From the NCBI RefSeq assembly GCF_033343995.1, contig NZ_CP137573.1, positions 2,885,001-2,949,000 on the forward strand: a stretch of DNA of 64,000 bases, written 5' to 3'. Position 1 is the first letter of the stretch, and every line of letters begins with the position of its first letter. Below are positions 54,681 to 62,833 of the stretch, in pieces. Below the pieces are notes generated by a model. It made no database searches. It saw only the letters and a program-made list of their open reading frames with translations, and was not told where the DNA came from. A program made the position numbers and the translations under genes. This DNA is from Streptomyces sp. HUAS YS2. Lineage in GTDB: Bacteria; Actinomycetota; Actinomycetes; Streptomycetales; Streptomycetaceae.

Positions 54681-54735
54681 TAGGGTCGTACCTTGAGGAC
54701 ACCGCTTCACCCCCTGCACGTCCGGAAGGTACGAA

Positions 54736-55326
54736 ATGTCCCTCGTTCTTGACCCCGCCGCCCAGGACCTCCTCTTCCGTGAGGCCCGCACCGCCAACAC
54801 GTTCACCGACGAGCCGGTGACCGACGAGCAGGTCCAGGCGATCTACGACCTCGTCAAGTTCGGGCCCACCGCCTTCAACCAGTCCCCGCTGCGCGTCACC
54901 CTGGTCCGCTCCCCCGAGGCCCGCGAGCGCCTGGTGAAGCACATGGCCGAGGGCAACCAGGCCAAGACCGCCGCCGCCCCGCTGGTCGCGATCCTGTCCG
55001 CCGACAACGAGTTCCACGAGGAGCTCCCGGCGCTGCTCCCGCACTTCCCGCAGGCCAAGGACATGTTCTTCGCCGAGCGCCCGGTCCGTGAGGGCTCCGC
55101 GCTCCTGAACGCCGCCCTCCAGGCCGCGTACTTCATAGTCGGCGTCCGCGCCGCCGGCCTGGCCGCCGGCCCGATGACCGGCCTGGACTTCGCCGGCCTC
55201 CAGAAGGAGTTCCTGGACGACGACCACACCCCGCTGATGGTCGTCAACATCGGCAAGCCGGGCGAGGACGCCTGGTTCCCGCGTTCGCCGCGTCTGGCCT
55301 TCGAGGACGTCATCACGACCGTCTGA
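54736..55326 (+). CDS. RutE/HadB-like nitroreductase (malonic semialdehyde reductase family)
   Basis: A 196-residue FMN enzyme of the nitroreductase fold. RutE-type features are ARTANTFTDEPVTDEQ, KFGPTAFNQSPLRV (flavin contacts) and LAAGPMTGLDF. E. coli RutE reduces malonic semialdehyde in uracil breakdown, but no other rut gene is near, so other quinone, nitro or aldehyde substrates are possible. SD GGAAGG before the ATG. Its last 16 codons are repeated downstream at 55392-55439. Confidence 0.88.
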   Translation: MSLVLDPAAQDLLFREARTANTFTDEPVTDEQVQAIYDLVKFGPTAFNQSPLRVTLVRSPEARERLVKHMAEGNQAKTAAAPLVAILSADNEFHEELPALLPHFPQAKDMFFAERPVREGSALLNAALQAAYFIVGVRAAGLAAGPMTGLDFAGLQKEFLDDDHTPLMVVNIGKPGEDAWFPRSPRLAFEDVITTV

Positions 55327-55439
55327 TCCTGACGGGCGGCACGCCACCCCCGGGCTGGGGGTCCGGGGGTCACCCCCCGGGAAGGCACAGTCCGCGTTCG
55401 CCGCGTCTGGCCTTCGAGGACGTCATCACGACCGTCTGA
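55279..55439 (+). repeat. 48-bp direct repeat: duplicated 3' end of the nitroreductase gene
   Basis: Bases 55279-55326 (the last 15 codons and stop) recur without mismatch at 55392-55439, a 113-bp offset. The bases outside the repeat differ, and the 65 bp between the copies are GC-rich and palindromic (CCCCCGGGCTGGGGGTCCGGGGGT type). Confidence 0.9.
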
Positions 55440-55449
55440 CCGGTACGGC

Positions 55450-55492
55450 ACGGCAAGGCCCCCGGCACTCACAGTGCCGGGGGCCTTGCCGT
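55450..55492. terminator. Very strong bidirectional terminator
   Basis: Perfect 20-bp inverted repeat (55450-55469 with 55473-55492), 3-nt loop, between the convergent nitroreductase and DUF4245 genes. Confidence 0.85.
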
Positions 55493-55497
55493 ATCCG

Positions 55498-56031
55498 CTA
55501 CGCCTTCTTCGACTGCAGCGCGCCGGCCATCTCCGCCAGGCGGTCGAAGGACGCCGTGCCGGTCACGACCGTCGTCGCGCCGCCGGAGGTCCGTACCAGG
55601 GCGTCGTACCGCGGGCCCTCCCAGAGCTGCCAGACCTGGCCGGCCACCGTCCGCGTCTTCCCGGAGCTCTTCGCGTCCTGGGTGACGTCCGGGACGTACT
55701 TCGCCGGGTCCGCCGTCGACTGGTGGATCGCCACGTACTGCGTGTCCGGGTCGAGGAAGCCGAGCTGCCAGGCGTCGTGCTGCTCGCGCTTGTACGAGAC
55801 GACCGTCGCCTTCCAGTCCTTGCCGAGCCCCTCCGGCGCCAGCACCGGGTACGGCGCCGCGCGCTGCGCCGTCAGCAGCTCCACCCGGTAGTCCTTGGCC
55901 TCCACCGGGCTCGCGTTCTCGTCGTGCGGGATGAAGAGATACATCACGCCCGCGGCGACCATGATCACCGCGAGCGACTGGAACATCCCGCGTACTGTCT
56001 GCCTGCCTCGCATACCTGCCACGCCCACCAT
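55498..56031 (-). CDS. DUF4245-domain membrane-anchored protein
   Basis: A 177-residue protein with one N-terminal membrane helix ([20 protein letters not shown]) and an extracellular DUF4245 domain (about 45-175; [27 protein letters not shown]). Almost always found next to glpX in actinobacteria; function unknown. The ATG at 56031 has a CATGAT six bases upstream that could be a -10; an ATG at 56013 is the alternative. Confidence 0.85.
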   Translation of the reverse strand: MVGVAGMRGRQTVRGMFQSLAVIMVAAGVMYLFIPHDENASPVEAKDYRVELLTAQRAAPYPVLAPEGLGKDWKATVVSYKREQHDAWQLGFLDPDTQYVAIHQSTADPAKYVPDVTQDAKSSGKTRTVAGQVWQLWEGPRYDALVRTSGGATTVVTGTASFDRLAEMAGALQSKKA

Positions 56032-56148
56032 GGTCGCATCATGGTGTTGTGCTCATACGTGGGCCCCTCTGCTCAATTTGTCGACGTACCGATAGAGTCG
56101 CAGCACCCTCTTTATCCCGGCCGTCGCCGTACAGAAAGGTGCGCTCCG

Positions 56149-57183
56149 ATGACCGAGCATCACTCGCTGCCGCCCGAGCTGGAGGTCTCCCCCGAGGCCC
56201 CCGACCGCAACCTCGCCCTCGAACTGGTCCGCGTCACCGAGGCGGCCGCCATGGCCGCCGGCCGCTGGGTCGGCCGCGGTGACAAGATCGGCGCGGACGG
56301 CGCGGCGGTCAACGCCATGCGGACCCTGATCTCGACCGTGTCGATGGACGGCGTCGTCGTCATCGGCGAGGGCGAGAAGGACGAAGCCCCCATGCTCTTC
56401 AACGGCGAGCGGGTCGGCGACGGCACCGGTGCCGAGGTCGACATCGCCGTGGACCCGATCGACGGCACCACGCTCAACGCCAAGGGCATGCCGAACGCGA
56501 TCGCCGTGCTGGCCGCCGCGGACCGCGGCACCATGTTCGACCCGTCCGCGGTGTTCTACATGGACAAGCTGGTCACCGGCCCCGAGGCGGCGGACTTCGT
56601 CGACATCGACGCGCCCGTCTCGGTGAACATCCGGCGGGTCGCCAAGGCCAAGAACTCCTCCCCCGAGGACATCACGGTCGTCATCCTGGACCGCCCCCGC
56701 CACGAGGGCATCGTCAAGGAGATCCGCGAGACCGGCGCCCGGATCAAGTTCATCTCGGACGGCGACGTCGCCGGTTCGATCATGGCGGTCCGTGAGGGCA
56801 CCGGCGTCGACATGCTCATGGGCATCGGCGGCACCCCCGAGGGCATCATCTCCGCCTGCGCGATCAAGTGCCTCGGCGGCGTGATCCAGGGCAAGCTGTG
56901 GCCGAAGGACGACGCCGAGCGCCAGCGCGCCCTGGACGCCGGTCACGACCTGGACCGCGTGCTGTCCACGAACGACCTGGTCTCCGGCGACAACGTGTTC
57001 TTCGTCGCCACCGGCATCACCGACGGCGAGCTGCTGCGCGGCGTCCGCTACCGCGCCGAGACCGCGACCACGCAGTCGCTGGTCATGCGCTCGAAGTCCG
57101 GCACGATCCGGCAGATCGACTCCACGCACCGGCTCTCGAAGCTGCGCGCGTACAGCAAGATCGACTTCGACCGGGCGAAGTAG
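56149..57183 (+). CDS. glpX: Class II fructose-1,6-bisphosphatase
   Basis: Gluconeogenic enzyme converting fructose 1,6-bisphosphate to fructose 6-phosphate; 344 residues. Metal site motif [13 protein letters not shown], with [15 protein letters not shown] and a C-terminal sugar-phosphate region containing [21 protein letters not shown] precedes the ATG at 56149; the long upstream extension of the frame overlaps the divergent DUF4245 gene and is spurious. Confidence 0.96.
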   Translation: MTEHHSLPPELEVSPEAPDRNLALELVRVTEAAAMAAGRWVGRGDKIGADGAAVNAMRTLISTVSMDGVVVIGEGEKDEAPMLFNGERVGDGTGAEVDIAVDPIDGTTLNAKGMPNAIAVLAAADRGTMFDPSAVFYMDKLVTGPEAADFVDIDAPVSVNIRRVAKAKNSSPEDITVVILDRPRHEGIVKEIRETGARIKFISDGDVAGSIMAVREGTGVDMLMGIGGTPEGIISACAIKCLGGVIQGKLWPKDDAERQRALDAGHDLDRVLSTNDLVSGDNVFFVATGITDGELLRGVRYRAETATTQSLVMRSKSGTIRQIDSTHRLSKLRAYSKIDFDRAK

Positions 57184-57218
57184 CCCGACGAGACGGCTGG
57201 GCCGTCGACGGTACGAAG

Positions 57219-57251
57219 AGGGGCGCCCCCATGTGCGGTGGGGGCGCCCCT
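57219..57251. terminator. Bidirectional terminator between glpX and wblI
   Basis: 12-bp GC stem (57219-57230 with 57240-57251), 9-nt loop, framed by an outer GTACG/CGTAC pair (57211-57215 with 57255-57259). Confidence 0.8.
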
Positions 57252-57273
57252 TCCCGTACGGGCGAAGGACCCG

Positions 57274-57645
57274 TCAGCCGGCCTTGGCGATCCGGTCGGC
57301 CGAGGCGGCCTTGCGGAGCTCGACCTCGCGGCGCCGGCGGCGGGCGAGCACGACCCGGCGCTCGGCGGCCGTGAGCCCGCCCCACACGCCGTACGGCTCG
57401 GGCTGGAGCAGCGCGTGCTCCCGGCACTCGACCATCACGGGGCAGCGGGCACAGACCCGCTTCGCGGCCTCCTCACGGGACAGCCGGGCGGCCGTCGGCT
57501 CCTTGGACGGCGCGAAGAACAGTCCGGCCTCGTCCCGGCGGCACACCGCCTCCGCGTGCCACGGTCCGGCCTCGTCCTCCCGCGCGGGAGCACGCTGGGG
57601 CGGAACGGCGGCGACCTGGAGGGGCTGATGCGGCAGATGCAGCAC
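57274..57645 (-). CDS. wblI: WhiB-family [4Fe-4S] transcription regulator, probably WblI
   Basis: A 123-residue Wbl protein. The cluster is bound by Cys 35, 65, 68 and 74 (C-x29-CxxC-x5-C), followed by the GVWGG turn at 86-90 and a basic C-terminal tail (ARRRRREVELRK) that binds DNA. Wbl proteins act with the principal sigma factor. The start is a GTG with AGGAG six bases upstream. The assignment to WblI rests on its position next to glpX, as I recall it for S. coelicolor. Confidence 0.9.
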   Translation of the reverse strand: MLHLPHQPLQVAAVPPQRAPAREDEAGPWHAEAVCRRDEAGLFFAPSKEPTAARLSREEAAKRVCARCPVMVECREHALLQPEPYGVWGGLTAAERRVVLARRRRREVELRKAASADRIAKAG

Positions 57646-57781
57646 GGTCTACTCCTGACGACGGCTTCGCGAGCGAGAGACGATGCAGCAGCCCTACCCG
57701 CTGTGCGCGCGCCTATGCACTGAGTGGCACCGAGTTCCGATCTGCGGAAAGCCGTTGGCGCAATCCGGTCACTCGGTTCAC

Positions 57782-58513
57782 TCAGTGGCCGAGGTGCTTG
57801 CGCAGCCTGTCGTGCAGGTCGGCGATGAGCTTGCCGCGCTTGGGGCGGGCCTCGACGTTACCGAACACCGAGTAGCCGTTCACGACGACGACCGGGGCCT
57901 CGGGGTCGGCCGCCTCCAGGGTGCGGACCTCGAAGTTGCCGAAGACGCCGGTGCCGTTGCCGCGCAGCGTGATGTTCTCCGGCACGTGCACCTCGACGTT
58001 GCCGAAGATCGAGGTGGCGTCGATGGTGGTGAGCCGCTGGGCGAAGATCGCCTCGGTCAGGTCGATCTCGATGTTGCCGAAGAGCGCGAAGGCGTTCGTC
58101 CTGCGGCCCACCCGCCAACGGCCCTTGCGGGTGGTGCTGGAGAAGACCGCGACCATGTTCTCGGCGGGGACGGCGCTGTCGTCGGGGCCGTACGCGTACG
58201 GCTCGGCGGCCTCGGTGCGGGTCGGGGTCGGGGCGGGCAGGTCCCGTACGAGCGGCTCCAGTTCACCCACGGTCTTGGCCCGGTAGACGGCGTCGATCCG
58301 CTCGCCGTGCTCCTCCGCGTCGATCCGGCCCTCGGCGAGGGCGTCCCGCAGGATGTCCGCGATCCGGTCCCGGTCGGCGTCGGAGGCCCGCAGCGCGCCC
58401 GGGCCGGTGGCGACGGCCGGTTCGGCGACGGCCGGCTCGGGGCGAGCCGGTTCGGCGGCCTTGGGCTCGGCGGGAGTGGCCGGCTGCTTCTGGGGCTGCT
58501 TTTCGAGGTCCAC
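57782..58513 (-). CDS. DUF1707 / LiaF-like cell-envelope stress protein
   Basis: A 243-residue protein. A Pro/Ala/Glu-rich N terminus leads to the DUF1707 helical domain (about 40-93; LRASDADRDRIADILRDALAEGRIDAEEHGERI). A LiaF-type C-terminal beta-helix follows with repeated GNIEIDL, GNVEVHV, GNFEVRT and GNVEARP turns. No membrane helix is present. The GTG start lies 6 nt after TAGGCT, so the mRNA is probably leaderless, and a palindrome overlaps the promoter. Confidence 0.87.
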   Translation of the reverse strand: MDLEKQPQKQPATPAEPKAAEPARPEPAVAEPAVATGPGALRASDADRDRIADILRDALAEGRIDAEEHGERIDAVYRAKTVGELEPLVRDLPAPTPTRTEAAEPYAYGPDDSAVPAENMVAVFSSTTRKGRWRVGRRTNAFALFGNIEIDLTEAIFAQRLTTIDATSIFGNVEVHVPENITLRGNGTGVFGNFEVRTLEAADPEAPVVVVNGYSVFGNVEARPKRGKLIADLHDRLRKHLGH

Positions 58514-58519
58514 GGACTC

Positions 58520-58525
58520 AGCCTA
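58520..58525 (-). promoter_or_regulatory. -10 element of DUF1707 gene (leaderless start)
   Basis: TAGGCT on the minus strand, 6 nt before the GTG at 58513. Confidence 0.55.
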
Positions 58526-58531
58526 GCGAAA

Positions 58532-58545
58532 CGCGATAGATCGCG
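58532..58545. promoter_or_regulatory. CGCGAT-AG-ATCGCG operator-like palindrome
   Basis: Perfect 6-bp arms and 2-bp centre, located 7-20 bp upstream of the DUF1707 -10 hexamer, where a repressor would cover the -35 region. No regulator gene is adjacent on this strand. Confidence 0.45.
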
Positions 58546-58702
58546 ACTAGGGGGCGCGGCGGCGGCGCGTCCGCGCAGTCTTCGTACTGCCGCGCCCCGG
58601 TGGCGGGTTGCAGCCACGGCGGGAAGTCGCCTCGGCACGCACCGTGCGGACCGGCACGGTTTCGATGCAGGGTGGGAGGGGCGTGAGTGAAGGGTGGTGG
58701 GC

Positions 58703-59701
58703 GTGCTCGGGGCGTTGCGACGGCTGGGGATCGGGGACACACAGGAGCGCGTCTACACCGCGCTTCTGGCGGGTGCGGACGAGGCCGGCATCGCCGGGCG
58801 CACCGGGCTGACGGAGGCCGAAGTCTCCTCCGCGTTGCAGGGGTTGGCCGATCGTGGGCTCGTCGGTCCGGCCGACGCGCGGCCCGTGCCGCCCGAGGTC
58901 GCGCTCAACACGCTCGTACTGCGCCGGCTCGACGAACTCCGCGAGGCGCAGCTCGCGTTCGCGCACTCGGCCCGGGGGCCGGGTGACGGCGGGGCGGCGG
59001 GGGCCGGGTACGGGGCGGGGGCCGGGTATGGGGCCGGGTACGGATACGGGGCCGGGGCTCTGGAGGTCGTGACGGGCGGGGAGGCAATCGCGGAGCGGTA
59101 CCGGCTGATCCAGCGCTCGGCCCGGGAGGAGATCCTCACGCTGGTCTCCCACCCGGTGATCGCGGTGCCCGCCGGGGCCAACACCGGCCAGCGGGAGGCG
59201 ATGCGGGCCGGGGTGCGGTACCGCGTCGTGTACGACCGGGACGTGCTGGACCTGGAGGACGCCGAGACACCACCACTGTTGGAGCACTGGGCGTCGCTGG
59301 GCGAGGAGATGCGAGTCGCGTTCGGGGTGCCGATGAAGCTGGTCGTCGCGGACCGGCGCGCGGCGCTCGTCGTGCCGCTGGACCCGCCGACGCCGCCGGT
59401 GGCGACGGTGTTGCGCTCCTCGCCGCTGATCGACGCGCTGGCGTGGATCTTCCACCAGGTGTGGGAGTCGGCCCTGCCGGTGCCGGCCGCGCTCGCCTCG
59501 GTGGTCGACGGGCCGCTCACCGCGGACGACCGGCAGCTGCTGACGCTGCTGCTCAACGGGTACACGGACCAGGCCATCGGCTCCCAACTCGGCGTCAGCA
59601 TGCGCACGGTCCAGCGTCGCGTCCGCCGCCTCCTGGCCTTGGCCGGCGCCCGTAGCCGCCTCCAACTCGGCTGGCACGCGGCGCGGCACGGGTGGGTCTG
59701 A
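58703..59701 (+). CDS. LuxR-type regulator with TrmB-like N-terminal domain
   Basis: A 332-residue regulator. The N-terminal winged helix (about 2-60; LGIGDTQERVYTALLAGADEAGIAGRTGLTEAEVSSALQGL) resembles TrmB-type domains. A low-complexity Gly/Tyr/Ala linker lies near 98-117. The middle domain (about 120-250) resembles phospholipase D-like TrmB effector modules, and the C-terminal LuxR helix-turn-helix (LNGYTDQAIGSQLGVSMRTVQRRVRRL) closes it. GTG at 58703 fits GAAGGG eight bases upstream better than the GTGs at 58694/58697. Confidence 0.85.
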   Translation: MLGALRRLGIGDTQERVYTALLAGADEAGIAGRTGLTEAEVSSALQGLADRGLVGPADARPVPPEVALNTLVLRRLDELREAQLAFAHSARGPGDGGAAGAGYGAGAGYGAGYGYGAGALEVVTGGEAIAERYRLIQRSAREEILTLVSHPVIAVPAGANTGQREAMRAGVRYRVVYDRDVLDLEDAETPPLLEHWASLGEEMRVAFGVPMKLVVADRRAALVVPLDPPTPPVATVLRSSPLIDALAWIFHQVWESALPVPAALASVVDGPLTADDRQLLTLLLNGYTDQAIGSQLGVSMRTVQRRVRRLLALAGARSRLQLGWHAARHGWV

Positions 59702-59739
59702 CGCGGGGCGCGCCTGGGCGCGGTGCGGTGGTGTTGGTG

Positions 59740-59814
59740 GTCGGTGCCTCGGGGGTCGGTGCCTCGGGGGTCGGTGCCGTCGTGGTCGGTGCCGTCGTGG
59801 TCGGTGCCGTGGGG
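59740..59814. repeat. Five tandem 15-bp repeats
   Basis: Two copies of GTCGGTGCCTCGGGG (59740-59769), two of GTCGGTGCCGTCGTG (59770-59799) and one GTCGGTGCCGTGGGG (59800-59814). The first nine bases are invariant. The paired identical variants imply recent unit duplication. Confidence 0.92.
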
Positions 59815-59822
59815 GCCGTTCC

Positions 59823-59929
59823 GGGGGTCGCATTCGGGACTGCATGATTTACGGCGCGTTCGGGTGCCTTGAGCGCGAAGCGCTTCCCGTGCGCCACAAA
59901 TCACGCTCTACGTCCCGAACGCGACCCCC
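59823..59929. repeat. 107-nt near-complete inverted repeat (hairpin element)
   Basis: The outer arms 59823-59840 and 59912-59929 match at 17 of 18 bases (GGGGGTCGC...TTCGGGAC). The stem continues inward with 59842-59850/59898-59906 (8 of 9), GGCGC/GCGCC (59853-59857/59891-59895), CGGG/CCCG (59861-59864/59886-59889) and an apical AGCGC-GAA-GCGCT at 59872-59884. Confidence 0.85.
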
Positions 59930-59979
59930 TCCACGTCCCCCACTCCCGTCCATGCGTGTCCCGGGCATTTGGGTGGGTT

Positions 59980-60083
59980 TCCGCCGCGCCCCGTGGGCGC
60001 ATGTCCGTGGCTGTCCGCCGCGCCCAAGTGGGCGCATGTGCGTGGGCGTCCGCCGCGCACGCCGCGCGCGCATTCGTGCGGGG
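59980..60083. repeat. Three degenerate 34-35-bp tandem repeats
   Basis: Units start at 59980, 60014 and 60049, each opening with TCCGCCGCGC and carrying a GGGCGCATG(T)-like middle (diverged in the third copy). Confidence 0.75.
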
Positions 60084-60205
60084 TGGAAGTCCCCTGTCGG
60101 GTTTACGACACGTCGTCAAACCGCCAGGTCCGGGCGGGGATCGGGGGGTGGAACGCGTGGCACCGTTTCGTTCCGTTCGCTCTCCCGGACGCCGGAAGGA
60201 CACCC

Positions 60206-62800
60206 ATGTCCCGCACGAGAACCACCGCTATATCCACCGCGCTTGCCCTGGCCGCCGCCTCCTTGGCGTTGTCCGTCGCGCCTGCGGCGCAGGCCGTCGA
60301 CCCCGCCCCGGTCGACAAGCTGGGCGCCCACGACCGGGCGCTGCTCGCTCAGTACGAGCGGCAGTACGGCGCCGCCCGCAGTGCGAAGGCGGTGGACCAC
60401 GCCACCCTGCTGATCGCCGTCCGCGACGGCCGGGCCGCCGAGGTCGAGCGGGCGCTCGCCGGGCTCGGTGTCGACGCGCTCCGTACCGACGCCTCGGTCG
60501 GCTACGTCAAGGCCAACGTGCCGTTCGACCTCGTCGAGCGGGTCGCGGCCATCGACGACGTCGTCGCCGTGGACCTCGACGAGCTGCTGAAGGTCGAGGA
60601 CACCCGCGTCGACGGTGAGCAGGCTGGAGCCGCACCGCTCGCCACGGCGGCGGCCCTTCCCGCCGCGCCGTCCGCGGCGACCGCCGACGACAACCCGTAC
60701 ATGCCGACCCGCGAGACCGGCTCCACCGACTTCAAGCGCGACCACCCCACGTACGACGGCCGGGGCGTCACCATCGGCGTGATGGACACCGGCATCGACC
60801 CGACGCACCCCGCGCTGGCGAAGACCACGACCGGCGAGGACAAGCTCGTCGAGACCGTCACCGGCACCGACCCGAACAACTTCATCGACCTGCTCTTCGA
60901 CAGCAGCTGGTTCCTGATGGGCAAGCTGCAGGCCGGCCCGGCGGTCGTCTCCCCCGGCGGCGAGACCTGGACCGCTCCGGACAGCCCCGGACTGCGCGTC
61001 CAGTACAAGGCGATCGCCATGCCCGGCGGCAAGCAGCAGAAGCTGGGCGTGCTGTTCCGCGACTCCGACGGGGCGATCTGGGTCGATACGGACGGGGACT
61101 TCGATTTCACCGACGAGCAGCTGATGCGGCGGTTCGGGGCTGAGCGTCAGGTCGGGTACCTCGGCATCGACGATCCGGGCACCGCGGTCAACGAGCGGGT
61201 TCCGTTCACCGTGCAGTGGAAGAAGATCGGGGCCACCACGCTCGGGGTGAACGTCAACGTCATCACCGAGGCGCACGGCACCCACGTCGCCGGTATCACC
61301 GCCGCGCACGGCATGTTCGGCGGGGCCATGGACGGGCAGGCCCCCGGGGCCAAGCTGGTCTCGATGAAGGCCTGCCACAGCCTGGGCTGCTCCTCCGCCG
61401 CGCTGACCGACGGCATGATCGACCTCGCCACGAAGTACGGCGTGGACGTGATCAACATGTCGATCGGTTCGAGTCCCGAGTTCAACGACGGGCAGAGCGC
61501 CCGTTCCCTCGTCTACAACCGGCTGATCGACTCCACCGGCGTCCAGCTCTTCATCTCGGCCGGCAACTCCGGCGCCGGCACCAACACCGTCGGCGACCCG
61601 ACCGCCGCCGACAAGGTCGTCAGCGTCGGCGCGGCCGTGTCCGCCGACACCTGGTGGGCGAACTACGGCTCCGAGGTCAAGGACGACCAGGGCATCTTCC
61701 CGTTCTCCTCGCGCGGGCCCCGCGAGGACGGCGGCTTCAAGCCCGACATCACCGCCCCCGGCGCGGCCGTCTCCACCACGCCCGACTGGATCGCACCCGC
61801 CTTCGTGCCCGAGACCGGCTACCGGCTGCCGCCCGGTTACTCGATGATGAACGGCACCTCCATGTCGTCCCCGCAGGCCACCGGCGCGGGCGCGCTGCTC
61901 CTGTCCGCCGCCCGCCAGGCCGGAGTGTCCGCGTCGCCCGCCGAGCTGCGCTCCGCGATCCACACCGGCGCCCGCTGGAACGGCAAGGTCGACGCGATCG
62001 CTCAGGGCCGCGGCCAGATCGACGTACCGAAGTCCTGGTCGGTCCTGGGCAAGGGCAAGGCCGACGGTGACGCCATCACCGTCTCCGCCCCCGTCTGCAC
62101 CGCGCTCTCGGACAAGCTGGTCACCCCGCACCGCGGCAGCGGCCTCTTCAACAGCTGCGCCCCCGGCGCCGGCGGCCAGGCGGTCGGTGAGGAGCGGGCG
62201 TACGAACTGACCGTGACGCGGACGAGCGGGGCCGAGGGGCCGGTCGCGTACGCGGTCGGGCTCAAGGGGAACGACGGGACCTTCACCGTGCCGTCCTCGG
62301 TGGTCCTGGAGAAGGGCGTCCCGGCAGTCGTGAAGGTGACCGCCGAGCCCGGTGCCCAGGGCATCCACTCCGCCGTGCTGACCTTCGACAACGAGGCCAC
62401 CCGGGCCGCCGACCACGCCACGCTGCTGGCCGTCGAGGCGGCGACCCCGCTCGCGGCGGGCACCCCGGTGACCGTGACCGGCGTCTCGTACCGGAACAAC
62501 ACGATCCACTACACCGTGGCCGTCCCCGCCGGGGCGGAGGCGCTGACCGTCTCGATGGACGGCCTCGAAGCGGGCAGCCAGACCCGCTGGTGGGCCTTCC
62601 GGCCGACCGGCGTCTCCGGTGAGACCTCCGCCGCCGGCACGATCTACTGCTACAACGACTACCTCGACGGCAACGGCTGCGACCCGAAGAGCCGTACGTA
62701 TGCCAAGCCGGGCGCCGGTGTCTGGGAGCTGGTCGTGGAGACCCGGCGCACCTCGCCGCTGTGGGCCAACCCGTACCGGCTGACGGCGTCGGTGTCGTAG
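60206..62800 (+). CDS. Large secreted S8 subtilisin-like peptidase with insert in catalytic domain
   Basis: An 864-residue exported protease. Signal peptide 1-30 (ends AQA); propeptide-like region about 31-160. Catalytic residues are Asp 194 (GVMDTGIDPTHPAL), His 357 (AHGTHVAG) and Ser 552 (NGTSMSSPQATG). The Asp-His distance of about 163 residues reflects an insert typical of tripeptidyl-peptidase II-like subtilases rather than classical subtilisin (32 residues). The C-terminal third holds beta-rich domains, the last with CYNDYLDGNGCDPKSRTYAKPG. GGAAGGA before the ATG at 60206 fixes the start. Confidence 0.93.
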   Translation: MSRTRTTAISTALALAAASLALSVAPAAQAVDPAPVDKLGAHDRALLAQYERQYGAARSAKAVDHATLLIAVRDGRAAEVERALAGLGVDALRTDASVGYVKANVPFDLVERVAAIDDVVAVDLDELLKVEDTRVDGEQAGAAPLATAAALPAAPSAATADDNPYMPTRETGSTDFKRDHPTYDGRGVTIGVMDTGIDPTHPALAKTTTGEDKLVETVTGTDPNNFIDLLFDSSWFLMGKLQAGPAVVSPGGETWTAPDSPGLRVQYKAIAMPGGKQQKLGVLFRDSDGAIWVDTDGDFDFTDEQLMRRFGAERQVGYLGIDDPGTAVNERVPFTVQWKKIGATTLGVNVNVITEAHGTHVAGITAAHGMFGGAMDGQAPGAKLVSMKACHSLGCSSAALTDGMIDLATKYGVDVINMSIGSSPEFNDGQSARSLVYNRLIDSTGVQLFISAGNSGAGTNTVGDPTAADKVVSVGAAVSADTWWANYGSEVKDDQGIFPFSSRGPREDGGFKPDITAPGAAVSTTPDWIAPAFVPETGYRLPPGYSMMNGTSMSSPQATGAGALLLSAARQAGVSASPAELRSAIHTGARWNGKVDAIAQGRGQIDVPKSWSVLGKGKADGDAITVSAPVCTALSDKLVTPHRGSGLFNSCAPGAGGQAVGEERAYELTVTRTSGAEGPVAYAVGLKGNDGTFTVPSSVVLEKGVPAVVKVTAEPGAQGIHSAVLTFDNEATRAADHATLLAVEAATPLAAGTPVTVTGVSYRNNTIHYTVAVPAGAEALTVSMDGLEAGSQTRWWAFRPTGVSGETSAAGTIYCYNDYLDGNGCDPKSRTYAKPGAGVWELVVETRRTSPLWANPYRLTASVS

Positions 62801-62833
62801 GACCGAATACGCCATTCCGGCGCGGTCCCGCGT

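Larger units (their letters stand above)
59702..60205. other. Gene-free, repeat-rich 504-bp region
   Basis: No credible gene. It holds three unusual items: five 15-bp tandem repeats (59740-59814), a 107-nt hairpin (59823-59929) and three 34-35-bp degenerate repeats (59980-60083). Frames open on both strands only because of the repeats. The promoter of the S8 peptidase gene should lie in the last 120 bp. Confidence 0.7.

Noticed and set aside
55474..56148. 225-codon N-terminal extension of glpX
   Set aside because: It lies antisense over the DUF4245 gene and the divergent promoter region; GlpX families begin near [10 protein letters not shown].
59595..59897. Minus-strand 100-codon frame encoding Ala-Pro-Thr repeats
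   Set aside because: The repeats arise from the 15-bp minisatellite; no ribosome site, and the frame runs into the regulator gene antisense.
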